Of a DNA stretch of 64,000 nt, positions 24,121 to 32,782 are shown one piece after another (the stretch's first letter is position 1; the number at the start of each line of letters is the position of its first letter). A model generated the notes under the pieces. It saw nothing but the letters and a program-made list of their open reading frames with translations. It was not told where the DNA came from and did not search any database. Where the stretch lies: contig JBMNKZ010000014.1 of assembly GCA_050952465.1 (NCBI GenBank), positions 248,001 to 312,000 on the forward strand, written 5' to 3'. Made by a program: the position numbers and the translations under genes. This DNA comes from DUPU01 sp050952465 (GTDB taxonomy: Bacteria > Bacillota > Dehalobacteriia > Dehalobacteriales > Dehalobacteriaceae).

Positions 24121-25545
24121 CTAAAGCGCTTTTTTATCTTTAATTGCACCATCCATACCATAATAATTATTTGGTATATATTTTCCTATTCCTGGTTCCA
24201 CCAGTATTTTACCTTCGCGATAAACCGTCTGCCCTCTAACTATAGTAGCAATCACCTTACCTTTCATCTTACGCCCCTCAAAGGGAGTATTTACTGATTT
24301 TGTCTGAGATAGGGAGTCTACGCCTCTGTAGACCCATATTTTATTAGGATCAAGAATAGCTATATCTGCATCTGCTCCAATTAACATACTGCCTTTCCAG
24401 GGATAAAGGCCAAAAATTTTTGCCGTATTTGTTGAGGTTAAAGCTACCAACTTTTCTAAACTTAGTCCACGTTTATGAACGCCCTCTTCGTAAATAAGAG
24501 AAAGCATTACATCAATCCCACCGAATCCTGCCGGGGCATCCCATATACTGCCACTATCCCGCTGTTTATCTTCATCGCTATATGGCCCATGATCTGATGA
24601 AATACAATCCACGTTGCCCTTAAGTACGAATTGCCATAGCTTTTCCACATTTTCTTTATCCCTTAAGGGAGGGTTACATTTTGCAAAATTCCCTCGCCGG
24701 GATAATTCTGAACGGTCGAATGTGAGGTAATGATGGCAAGTTTCTGTCGTTACACGCACACCCCGCTGTTTGGCTTGGCGTATTGCTTCAGCCCCACTAG
24801 CTGTGGACAAATGGCAAACATGAAGTCGACAGTTAGTGTGTTCCGCAAAAAGAATAGCGCGCTTGATTGCTTCCAATTCTGCAAATTCCGGTCTGCTATC
24901 AGAATGTACCTCACTGTCTAACCTTCCACTATCTTTAAGCAACTTTGTATAGTAAGCAACAATATCATCGTTCTCAGCATGTACTGCTATAAGGCCATCA
25001 AATTCAGCTACTTGTTTCATTGCTTCAATAAGATGGTAATCGGTGGTAATTGGATAAAATTCTTCTACATTTGTCATAAAAGCCTTAAATCCTATACAGC
25101 CAAGTTCTTTAAGTTCATTAATATTTTTTAAGGAAGCTGGAATAAGTCCTCCCCAAAGAGCAAAATCAACTACTACCTTTGATTGAGCAATCTTAAGTTT
25201 AAGGTTGAAGGATTCTTGATCAAGTACAGGGGGAAAACTTAAAGGCATTTCAATAATTGTAGTAACTCCACCTGAAGCAGCAGCCTGAGTGCCAAAATAA
25301 AAACCTTCACGGTAGGCTTCAGCACCAGGCTCAAACAAATGTAGGTGAGGATCAATCAGCCCAGGAAGGACAAGACAACCTGGTACATCTAAAACTTCAT
25401 CAGCTTCTATGAATGTATCAGGTGACAAAATACCCACGATTAATCCATTTTTTATCGCTATAGTGCCTGAAAAGCTACCCTTTTCCGTTACTACGGTGCC
25501 CTTGCGTATAAGTGTATCTACTCTTGTGTAAGAGTTCGCGCTCAT
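24121..25545 (-). CDS. allB: Allantoinase-like cyclic amidohydrolase (copy 1)
   Basis: The 474-residue protein is a dihydroorotase/allantoinase/hydantoinase-type amidohydrolase. It shows the metal site HLH in LIDPHLHLFEPG near residue 67, the carboxylated lysine in GCIGFKAFMT, HAEN, and the CHLST and SSDHGP motifs. The EPG after the HxH and GFKAFM favour allantoinase (allantoin to allantoate) over dihydropyrimidinase. It is followed on the transcript by the unrecognised gene and preceded by the AllC-like hydrolase gene (34-base gap). A second, similar gene lies at 36633-38018. ATG at 25545 has GAGGGAGGG upstream. Exact ring specificity is not proved. Confidence 0.8.
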   Translation of the reverse strand: MSANSYTRVDTLIRKGTVVTEKGSFSGTIAIKNGLIVGILSPDTFIEADEVLDVPGCLVLPGLIDPHLHLFEPGAEAYREGFYFGTQAAASGGVTTIIEMPLSFPPVLDQESFNLKLKIAQSKVVVDFALWGGLIPASLKNINELKELGCIGFKAFMTNVEEFYPITTDYHLIEAMKQVAEFDGLIAVHAENDDIVAYYTKLLKDSGRLDSEVHSDSRPEFAELEAIKRAILFAEHTNCRLHVCHLSTASGAEAIRQAKQRGVRVTTETCHHYLTFDRSELSRRGNFAKCNPPLRDKENVEKLWQFVLKGNVDCISSDHGPYSDEDKQRDSGSIWDAPAGFGGIDVMLSLIYEEGVHKRGLSLEKLVALTSTNTAKIFGLYPWKGSMLIGADADIAILDPNKIWVYRGVDSLSQTKSVNTPFEGRKMKGKVIATIVRGQTVYREGKILVEPGIGKYIPNNYYGMDGAIKDKKAL

Positions 25546-25579
25546 TTGATACCCTCCCTCGTATAGCTCTTTCTACCGT

Positions 25580-26809
25580 CTATATCAGTTTCAATACAGA
25601 CTTCAGAAGTACTTTAGTGCAGGTTACAAGATCATCCGGATCTGTCCATTCATCCGGACAATGACTAAGTCCACCTTTACTAGGTGCAAAAATCATAGCT
25701 GTATCAGCAATTTTAGCCATTGTTTGGGCATCGTGACCAGCACCGCTAATTATTCGATAATATGATACTCCGAGTTCATTAGCAGCAAAAATAACTTTAT
25801 TTTTCATATGATCGGGTAAAATAACAGGATCAGTTCTGCTTACTTCTTTTATTTTACAGCTAATCTTTCGACTCTCACAAATAGCCGCACTTACCGCTTT
25901 AATTTCCTCTACCGTTCTTTCTTGCCGTGTTAGAGAAATATCCCGGATATCAAACATCATTTCAACCTGTCCCGGTATAACGTTGGGACTTCCGGGTTGA
26001 AGTGTTAGTTGACCTATCGTAATTATTGAAGATTCTCCTTCTTCTCGTGCGATTTTTTCCGCAGCAAGAACTATCTCAGACGCTGCTACAAGAGCATCAC
26101 GACGCATGTTCATAGGAGTAGCTCCTGCGTGGTCAGAACTACCTACTAAGCAAGCTTTAAGCCAGAGACACGACGAGATGCCCTCTACAATTCCAACAGG
26201 AATACCCATTGATTCCAAAACAGCTCCCTGTTCAATATGCATCTCAAGATAAGCTTTGTAGTAACCGGGTTTAACACGAGCTTCATCAATCCTTTCTGCT
26301 GTTAGCCCCAAAGCTTTAAGAGAGTCTGCAATACTCATTCCATCACTGTCTATTTTGGTATATAGAAGATCCCTGCTTATTTCACCAACCATTGCCTTAC
26401 TGCCTAACTCACCGTACCCGAAACGCACCCCTTCTTCTTCTACAAAAGCAATTACTTCAACTGGATGCTTGTGCTGCAATCCACTTTCTGCAATAGTCTG
26501 AGCAACCTCCAAACCACCTACAACACCAAAGTTACCGTCCAATTTACCCCCATTTTTCACAGTATCTATATGAGATCCCATGGCTACTACCGGTAAGTCA
26601 TTACACTTTCCTTCCAATCGACCAATAAGGTTTCCAACAGCATCGTTCCTTACCTTCATCCCTACTTCTTCCATCCATTTTCGGATTAAATTTTGTGCCT
26701 TGATATATTCAGAAGTAAAACTTAACCTTGTCCAGCCCCCATCCTTATCACGTCCAAATTCGGCAAGCTCATCAAGGCGCTCTAAAAGGCGCTTTTGATT
26801 TATGATCAC
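25580..26809 (-). CDS. allC: Allantoate amidohydrolase / N-carbamoyl-L-amino acid hydrolase (M20)
   Basis: A 409-residue M20-family zinc hydrolase of the AllC/HyuC/beta-ureidopropionase group. Signs are GSHIDTVKNGGKLDGNFG near residue 80, EEEGVRFG, the GVANHAG-type dimerisation insert (GSSDHAGATPMNMRRDAL) and the C-terminal SGAGHDAQ with SHCPDEWTD. Allantoate hydrolase releases ammonia, CO2 and ureidoglycine, whereas the carbamoylases act on N-carbamoyl amino acids; the two cannot be parted by eye. Adjacent allantoinase and ureidoglycine-type aminotransferase genes favour the allantoin role. GTG start with GAGGTG upstream. A decayed relative is at 63300-64000. Confidence 0.82.
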   Translation of the reverse strand: MIINQKRLLERLDELAEFGRDKDGGWTRLSFTSEYIKAQNLIRKWMEEVGMKVRNDAVGNLIGRLEGKCNDLPVVAMGSHIDTVKNGGKLDGNFGVVGGLEVAQTIAESGLQHKHPVEVIAFVEEEGVRFGYGELGSKAMVGEISRDLLYTKIDSDGMSIADSLKALGLTAERIDEARVKPGYYKAYLEMHIEQGAVLESMGIPVGIVEGISSCLWLKACLVGSSDHAGATPMNMRRDALVAASEIVLAAEKIAREEGESSIITIGQLTLQPGSPNVIPGQVEMMFDIRDISLTRQERTVEEIKAVSAAICESRKISCKIKEVSRTDPVILPDHMKNKVIFAANELGVSYYRIISGAGHDAQTMAKIADTAMIFAPSKGGLSHCPDEWTDPDDLVTCTKVLLKSVLKLI

Positions 26810-26842
26810 ATTATCACCTCGCTGATAGAATTATAAAAAACG

Positions 26843-28309
26843 TTACTCAGCGGTCTTATTTCGCACTTTTCCATCCCAAAGTTGATAACTTAGAGGAGAC
26901 AACTCATCAACTGTGCGTCTTTGACTGTCATGGTTCGGTATATTGTCCCAGGTGCGTTTGGCTATCCTCTGCATCTCCCGAGTAAGTTCATCCTCATCCA
27001 AGAACAGAACGCGCCCGTTATTAACGACTACCCGCCCGTTTACAATCACTTTGTCAATACTCCTACTGGTAGCTGCGTACAAAATATTCTTGATAGGGTC
27101 CCGCATCGGACGCATGGGAATTGTATTGGCATTAATTAGTACCATATCCGCTTTTGCCCCAGGGGTTATCCTACCTAAATCCTTACGGCCTAACGCTTTT
27201 GCCCCACCTAAAGTTGCAGCATCAAAAACTTGGGCTGCTGTGGGGCAAGCCGGATCATCTTCGACATTCTTACCAAATGCACACGCCCACCGCATACTTT
27301 CCAAAATATCTAGGGGTATGGTATCTGTCCCAATGCCAAGGTTTACACCCCTCTGAAGATAACGACCAAAAGACTCAAGGTGTTGACCCCGTCGTCCAAA
27401 CACCCACGGACAATGCGCCACTGTTGCTCCAGTTTCAGCTATTAATGCCAAATCATCATGATCTCTATATCGAATACTAGTATGGTGATTCAAATATACC
27501 GCATGACCAAGAATGGTATCAGAATCAAGAAAACCGAGACTACCCAACCATTCTATAGGCGTCATGCCATGCCGCCGCATCATCTCCCAAAATTCAGCTA
27601 CAGCTTGTGAAGCATGTATCTGCACCGGCACTTTTAATTGCTTCTGAATCACCTTGGTTTCGCGCAAAAGTTCAGGGGTACAGTTATCTACCGTAAGTGG
27701 ACAGAGGTAACCACGAAAACGATCGTCAAACCGTCCGCTATGTTTCTCAATTAACTCCACTGCCCTATGCAAACCAGCTCTTCCCTTTTCCAAATCCCAT
27801 TTATAGCATAGTTCGTGTCCATTAGGTGTATTCCAGCTTGCATCTCGATACATGTATGCCACATAAGCACGTATTCCCGATTCACCGTAAACTTCGATTG
27901 CTTCATCTGTCGGGTGGCTCATATCAGCAACGGTTGTGCAACCGCCTTTTAAGATATCAGTCAGCCCATAACGCAACACCCACATAGCGTCTTCGGGAAA
28001 AGCAGCTTCTTCTAATGGCATTATGTATTCGTACAACGATGTCTTCCATAGTTTTCGGCTGGTTACTTCCTCAATAAAACCTTTACACTTGGATTCATAC
28101 ATCAGGTGTGCATGAAGACTGATCAATCCTGGTATAACAACATAATCAGAAGCGTCAATTATTTCATCCACCGGTTCACTATAATCCTGACCGACGTAAA
28201 TAATAGTGTCACCTTGATAAATTATATCTCCATTAGGTATTAGTCTGTGCTTGACTCCATCAAAGGCAACTATAAACTCCGCACCGGCAATCTTAGTTCT
28301 CTTAGCCAT
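26843..28309 (-). CDS. TRZ/ATZ-type amidohydrolase (chlorohydrolase/aminohydrolase group)
   Basis: A 488-residue subtype III amidohydrolase, clearly different from copy A at 21683. The metal site is HAH in GLISLHAHLMYESK near residue 64, with GGCTTVADMSHP, IHASQAV, LGHAVYLNHH and the catalytic aspartate in LGIGTDTIPLD. The loop after HAH (a fully non-canonical LMYESKCKGF) differs from SAH deaminases, so substrate prediction is unsafe. It lies between the allC gene (33 bases) and the hydantoin racemase gene (78 bases). A plausible role is removal of an exocyclic amino group from a purine or triazine-like ring feeding the ureide enzymes. Confidence 0.8.
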   Translation of the reverse strand: MAKRTKIAGAEFIVAFDGVKHRLIPNGDIIYQGDTIIYVGQDYSEPVDEIIDASDYVVIPGLISLHAHLMYESKCKGFIEEVTSRKLWKTSLYEYIMPLEEAAFPEDAMWVLRYGLTDILKGGCTTVADMSHPTDEAIEVYGESGIRAYVAYMYRDASWNTPNGHELCYKWDLEKGRAGLHRAVELIEKHSGRFDDRFRGYLCPLTVDNCTPELLRETKVIQKQLKVPVQIHASQAVAEFWEMMRRHGMTPIEWLGSLGFLDSDTILGHAVYLNHHTSIRYRDHDDLALIAETGATVAHCPWVFGRRGQHLESFGRYLQRGVNLGIGTDTIPLDILESMRWACAFGKNVEDDPACPTAAQVFDAATLGGAKALGRKDLGRITPGAKADMVLINANTIPMRPMRDPIKNILYAATSRSIDKVIVNGRVVVNNGRVLFLDEDELTREMQRIAKRTWDNIPNHDSQRRTVDELSPLSYQLWDGKVRNKTAE

Positions 28310-28387
28310 TCTTTTCCCTCCTTCAAGCTATTAACCTTTAGTTTATATAAAAATCCTATTTCGTGCACCTCGACTGTAGAATTCTCT

Positions 28388-29119
28388 TTAAGGCTGCAGG
28401 ATAGCAGGAAAACCTTTATACTCTTTTTTCTCAGGATTTTTGAAATATAGTATTTTACTTGTTTTTTTGTCTAAGTCAACTAGGGCTTCTGCCATCTTTA
28501 CCGCTGCAGTAACTCCATCAAAAACTGGAACGCCAAGCTCATTCTCTAAGTCTTTAGCAAACTGCACCATTCCGGCACAACCAAGACAAATTGCCTCAGC
28601 CCCGTCTTCCATGATAGCTTTTCTGCTTTCTTCAGCAAGAGCCCGTCTTCCTTGTTCGGGATCCTTTTCAAAGTCAAGAACTGCCAACCCTGTGGTCCGA
28701 ATAGAGACACATCTATCCCTCATCCCATACCTATTAACCAATTCCTCAGTTATCATCTTTCCGCGGTGTATTACTGAAATAATAGAAAACCTGGATGCCA
28801 CGATACTTGCCATATACATTGAAGCCTCCGCGATACCCACTACAGGAACCATCGCAATTTCCCGAGCAGCATAGATCCCAGGATCGCCATAGCAAGCAAT
28901 AACAAAGGCATCAACGTTTTCCTGTACACCCTTGTGGACTTCTTCCATCATGCCAATGATAGCAGTAAATTCATCATGAAAGTTCTCAATAGAAACAGGT
29001 CCATTTTTTGGGCTGACTGCTATTATTTCCGTATCTGCCCTAGCATAACGACAGGCAGCCTCATAAATCGCGTCTGTCATTGACTGAGTTGTATTAGGAT
29101 TGATAACTTTAATCCTCAT
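28388..29119 (-). CDS. hyuE: Hydantoin racemase (Asp/Glu racemase superfamily)
   Basis: The 243-residue protein shows both catalytic cysteines of hydantoin racemase at the family's positions: Cys76 in VIACYGDPG and Cys181 in LGCAGM. The N-terminus KVINPNTTQSMT is also typical. The enzyme interconverts D- and L-5-monosubstituted hydantoins, or allantoin enantiomers in some members, so that a stereospecific hydrolase can use all of the substrate. It sits beside amidohydrolase, carbamoylase and allantoinase genes. In this locus allantoin racemisation is as likely as hydantoin. A broken relative lies at 62482-63264. Confidence 0.85.
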   Translation of the reverse strand: MRIKVINPNTTQSMTDAIYEAACRYARADTEIIAVSPKNGPVSIENFHDEFTAIIGMMEEVHKGVQENVDAFVIACYGDPGIYAAREIAMVPVVGIAEASMYMASIVASRFSIISVIHRGKMITEELVNRYGMRDRCVSIRTTGLAVLDFEKDPEQGRRALAEESRKAIMEDGAEAICLGCAGMVQFAKDLENELGVPVFDGVTAAVKMAEALVDLDKKTSKILYFKNPEKKEYKGFPAILQP

Positions 29120-29208
29120 TTTTCCTCACCTTCTCTTCGAACAAAAATTTGAACTCTCAATTTTTTGCCTTTCTCCTTGATTACTTCTTAGAGCTAAAGC
29201 CCAGCGCT

Positions 29209-30309
29209 TTACTTCTGATGTTTTATAAAGTCTCTTAGGGCGTTCAGGACATCATCAATTGCCTCTTTTCGAGCACTGTTACCCATAAGTCCCACTCTAA
29301 AAATGCTATCTTTATAGGTCCCTAGTCCACCTGCAATCAAAATATTATGCTTTTCTTTAAGATACGAAATAATTTCACTTGATTTTAACTTATTAGGACA
29401 TTTAACCGCTGTTACTAAAGGTAATGGTTCCCCTGTAGCCAAAATTTCCAACCCTAGCCCCCTTAATCCTTCATTCAAATACCTACTTAGTTTTCGATGA
29501 CGTTGAAATCTTTGTGGAATACCTTCCTCATAAAATTGTTTTAGACTTGTCTGTAATGCCCAAATGTTATTTACGGCCATCGTTGTTAGATGAGGATGAT
29601 ATCCCCTGTTCTCCTCAACCATAACCCGCCAATTTTTTAAATTCAGATACCATCCCATTGGAGATGTTTCCCTAGATTCAATTACCTCCCATGCTCTCTT
29701 ACTAACGGTGACAATAGCAAGTCCTGGAGGCGCGGATAGTCCTTTCTGAGAAGCAGTAGCACAAATGTCTATACCCCATTCGTCCATTAGAACTTCTGTC
29801 CCCCCTATCGAACAGACAGCATCAACAAAAAGTGGAATCCCTAGCCTTTTAGTAATACTTCCGATTTCCTTCACCGGATTTAAAATGCCTACCGATGTAT
29901 CGCCATGGACAACAGCTACTGCCTTTATTTTCTTGTCCTTTAAGGCAGTCTCAACTGCTGTCGGATCAATAGGCCGTCCCCACTCCTCCTTCAAGAAAAC
30001 TGCTTCTATGCCATAATGCTGAGCCAACATGGCAATCTGATCGCCAAAAAATCCATTCGTAACAACCAATATCCTGTCTCCCGGGCCAGCCAAAGCGTTA
30101 ACTCCTGCTTCCACGGCCAAATACCCGGAGCCAACAAGTATATATACTTCTTCTTTTGTACCAAAGAGAGGCTTTAAGTCTTCTCTGACTTTGTTAAAGT
30201 TATATGCCCATTCCGCACCGTAGTGTGGTACCATTGGGCGGCTCATAGCGACTAAGATTTCTTCGCTTAATGGGCAAGGACCCGGTATCATTAATAATTG
30301 TTTTTTCAT
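29209..30309 (-). CDS. pucG: Alanine-glyoxylate-type aminotransferase, candidate ureidoglycine-glyoxylate aminotransferase
   Basis: The 366-residue class V PLP enzyme opens with LLMIPGPCPL and has its PLP lysine at Lys189 in ATASQKGLSAPPG, preceded by the cofactor aspartate in FVDAVCSIGG. The same family covers alanine-glyoxylate, serine-pyruvate, 2-aminoethylphosphonate and (S)-ureidoglycine-glyoxylate aminotransferases. Being next to hydantoin racemase, allantoate amidohydrolase and allantoinase genes makes the last (PucG) the best guess: ureidoglycine plus glyoxylate to oxalurate plus glycine. The ATG overlaps the stop of the upstream aldolase gene by four bases (30306-30309), so they are translated together. 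Confidence 0.72.
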   Translation of the reverse strand: MKKQLLMIPGPCPLSEEILVAMSRPMVPHYGAEWAYNFNKVREDLKPLFGTKEEVYILVGSGYLAVEAGVNALAGPGDRILVVTNGFFGDQIAMLAQHYGIEAVFLKEEWGRPIDPTAVETALKDKKIKAVAVVHGDTSVGILNPVKEIGSITKRLGIPLFVDAVCSIGGTEVLMDEWGIDICATASQKGLSAPPGLAIVTVSKRAWEVIESRETSPMGWYLNLKNWRVMVEENRGYHPHLTTMAVNNIWALQTSLKQFYEEGIPQRFQRHRKLSRYLNEGLRGLGLEILATGEPLPLVTAVKCPNKLKSSEIISYLKEKHNILIAGGLGTYKDSIFRVGLMGNSARKEAIDDVLNALRDFIKHQK

Positions 30310-30956
30310 ACTCCTTTACCTCCAGCCATTATCTTAAACTTATTGGCCAATTCTCTTAGCTCTTTCCAATCACCCTGTTTGATTAACCTATTTGCGAATA
30401 AAGAAGACCCAACTCCAAGAACCTTAGCTCCATTGTCCAAAAAGGAACGGCCATTCTCAAGAGTAACACCTCCTACAGCTGCCAAAGGAATATGACTAAG
30501 AGGACCCTGTAGCACCTTAAAGTAAGATGCTCCCATGACATTAGCAGGAAATACTTTAACGATATCGGCTCCTAATCGATAGGCTGTAGCTATTTCAGTT
30601 GGTGTCAAAGCACCTGGAATTACAGTAACCTCTCTATATCGGCAATAAGTAATGACTTCCGGTACTATAACTGGCGTAACAATAAATTCTGCTCCTGCTT
30701 CCATGGCCTGCGCCGCCTCATTTGCCAAAACTACGGTTCCTGCCCCCAATTTAATTTCGCTCCCGAATTCTTTTCTCAACTTATGTATAATATCTATGGC
30801 CGACACTGTATTCAAAGTAATCTCAACCACTTTAACTCCAGACTGCAACATTGTCTCTACTGTTTTTAGCGACTGCTTTTCCCCTACATGCCGAATAATA
30901 GCTAACAATCGTTCCTCAAGAATTGTTTTAACTACATCGCTCTTGGCTTTATCCAT
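30306..30956 (-). CDS. KDPG/KHG aldolase (Eda family), copy 1
   Basis: A 216-residue class I aldolase of the Eda family. Visible are the AIIRH substrate region near residue 20, GAGTVV, the DIVKVFPANVMG strand with the Schiff-base lysine, and AAVGGVTLEN. It splits 2-keto-3-deoxy-6-phosphogluconate to pyruvate and glyceraldehyde-3-phosphate, and many members also handle 2-keto-4-hydroxyglutarate (pyruvate plus glyoxylate). The start is the ATG at 30956 behind GGAGGTTTG, not the upstream GTG or ATG. It is coupled to the aminotransferase gene and follows the KDG kinase gene. Confidence 0.82.
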   Translation of the reverse strand: MDKAKSDVVKTILEERLLAIIRHVGEKQSLKTVETMLQSGVKVVEITLNTVSAIDIIHKLRKEFGSEIKLGAGTVVLANEAAQAMEAGAEFIVTPVIVPEVITYCRYREVTVIPGALTPTEIATAYRLGADIVKVFPANVMGASYFKVLQGPLSHIPLAAVGGVTLENGRSFLDNGAKVLGVGSSLFANRLIKQGDWKELRELANKFKIMAGGKGV

Positions 30957-30983
30957 AATACAAACCTCCATTGATGGTAAGAA

Positions 30984-32012
30984 CTATCTCTGTACCCGCC
31001 CTGAAGCATTCCCCTGAGCAAGAAACTCTACTTCATCTAGGCTGAATAGATTATAGTCACCTGGGATACTATGTTTCAGACAAGACGCAGCCGAAGCAAA
31101 ATCAACCGCTGCTTGAGGTCCCTTTCCGCTCAGTAAAGCATATATCAGACCGCTTCCAAAAGAATCCCCACCACCAACTCTGTCCACTATAGGTGTTATA
31201 TCGTAGTGCTGAGACCGGTAAAAATTATTTCCATCATATAGAAGTCCAGACCATCCATTACGAGACGCCGAAAAGCTCTCTCGCAATGTTATTGCCACAT
31301 ATTTAAAACCAAAACGATCTACCAGTTGGTGAATAACATCATGATACCCTTCCTCATCAAGCTTACCCGAAACAATATCAGTGCCTTTCGCTTTAATACC
31401 GAATACTTTCTCTGCGTCTTCTTCATTAGCAATGCAGACGTCCACATATTGAGCAACTTTAGACATAACCTTATTGGCTTCCTCTGGAGTCCAAAGGTTT
31501 TTCCTGTAATTGAGATCGATGCTTACCCTAACCCCCATTTCCTTCGCTATGCGAACAGCATCAATGGTAACTTCGGCTAATTCAGCACTTAGAGCCGGGG
31601 TAATTCCAGTTACATGAAACCAGTCAACATCCTTAAAGATATTTATCCATTCAAAATCGTCAGATTTTACTTGTGCAATCGAAGAACCAGCCCGATCATA
31701 AACAATCTTAGATGGTCGCTGTGCAACTCCTTTTTCAAGGTAGTATACACCTAAGCGTGACCCACCACGTACAATTAAATCAGTATTAACACCATATTGT
31801 CGCAAACTGTTAATAGCCATCTGGCCAATAGGATTATTCGGGATCTTTGTCACATAATAGGAATCAAGACCATAATTAGCAAGGGAAACCGCCACATTTG
31901 CCTCAGCACCTCCGAATGTAACTTCAAATCCTTTTGATTGCAAAAATCGTTCGAAGTTTTGAGTAGTAAGGCGAATCATAATTTCACCAAATGTAACAAC
32001 TTTTTTAGTCAC
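30984..32012 (-). CDS. kdgK: 2-keto-3-deoxygluconate kinase (PfkB family)
   Basis: A PfkB-type sugar kinase of 342 residues. It has the N-terminal GGAEANVAVSLA signature near residue 35-46 and the C-terminal RVGGGDSFGSGLIYALL motif with the catalytic aspartate. Similarity is greatest, as far as I can judge, to KDG kinases. The GTG at 32012 follows AAAGGAGG directly after the stop of the upstream aldolase gene. A kinase and two aldolases form a complete KDG-to-pyruvate module. Why a sugar-acid module sits among ureide genes is not evident; the substrate may be a different 2-keto acid. Confidence 0.82.
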   Translation of the reverse strand: MTKKVVTFGEIMIRLTTQNFERFLQSKGFEVTFGGAEANVAVSLANYGLDSYYVTKIPNNPIGQMAINSLRQYGVNTDLIVRGGSRLGVYYLEKGVAQRPSKIVYDRAGSSIAQVKSDDFEWINIFKDVDWFHVTGITPALSAELAEVTIDAVRIAKEMGVRVSIDLNYRKNLWTPEEANKVMSKVAQYVDVCIANEEDAEKVFGIKAKGTDIVSGKLDEEGYHDVIHQLVDRFGFKYVAITLRESFSASRNGWSGLLYDGNNFYRSQHYDITPIVDRVGGGDSFGSGLIYALLSGKGPQAAVDFASAASCLKHSIPGDYNLFSLDEVEFLAQGNASGRVQR

Positions 32013-32013
32013 A

Positions 32014-32676
32014 TTAATCACCTCCTTTAATTATTTGTCGTGCCGCTTTAATTCGTGCCACAAACTCACGAGCTGTAGCAGTAATGCCCTCATAATTCCC
32101 ACTTTTTGCTCCTTTTGTGAGTTCACTACCCACACCAACAGCCACAACCCCAGCCTTTATCCAATCAGCTACTGTTTCTAGGCTGACTCCACCAGTAGGA
32201 CAGAATGGAACTTGTGGAAGTGGCCCGGAAATTGCTTTAATTCCAGTTATTCCACCTAAGCTTCCTGGGAAATATTTGATTATGTCACCGCCCAACTCCA
32301 TAGCCCTTATGATCTCAGTTATTGTATATGTGCCAGGCATAACAATTTTCCCGTAACGATGCACTAGCTTAATGGTATCCTCACTAATATTAGGGCTGAC
32401 GATAAATTCAGCTCCCGCGAAAAGGCCGACCCGTGCAGTCTCCGGATCCAAAACTGTGCCTGCTCCTACTAAAATCTCTTTATTGGGATAAGCTTTCACA
32501 ATTTCTTTAATTACGTCTGCAGCATTCGGCACGGTCATAGTAATCTCAATAACCTCTATTCCCCCAACTTTACAAGCCTCAGCAATCTTTAACGCCTGTT
32601 CAGCACTTTTAGCTCTAACTACAGCAATGATACCGCTACTAACAATACGATTCAGGTTTTCCAGTTTTTCATACAT
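32014..32676 (-). CDS. KDPG/KHG aldolase (Eda family), copy 2
   Basis: A 220-residue Eda-family aldolase, only moderately similar to copy 1. It shows GIIAVVRA, EITMTVPNAADVI, VGAGTVLDPE, GDIIKYFPGSLGG with the Schiff-base lysine, and PFCPTGGVSLE. The start is the ATG at 32676 behind GGAGGG; the upstream open frame has no such site. The stop lies two bases before the KDG kinase start, with the kinase ribosome-binding site inside its last codons. Two unequal aldolases around one kinase suggest different substrates, for example KDPG and KHG. Confidence 0.82.
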   Translation of the reverse strand: MYEKLENLNRIVSSGIIAVVRAKSAEQALKIAEACKVGGIEVIEITMTVPNAADVIKEIVKAYPNKEILVGAGTVLDPETARVGLFAGAEFIVSPNISEDTIKLVHRYGKIVMPGTYTITEIIRAMELGGDIIKYFPGSLGGITGIKAISGPLPQVPFCPTGGVSLETVADWIKAGVVAVGVGSELTKGAKSGNYEGITATAREFVARIKAARQIIKGGD

Positions 32677-32782
32677 TTTTAACCCTCCGATAACTTTCTC
32701 AAACCTATCACAAAACAAATAAATCATCATTTAGAGTCCCATTGAGTTTAATACATATTTTATAGAGACACGTTATGGTGAA

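Noticed and set aside
26943..27356. Open frame of 137 codons on the plus strand
   Set aside because: It is the antisense shadow of the amidohydrolase at 26843-28309; composition is low-complexity and no start signal is present.
28440..28874. Open frame of 144 codons on the plus strand
   Set aside because: Antisense to the hydantoin racemase gene, which has both catalytic cysteines; no independent evidence of coding.
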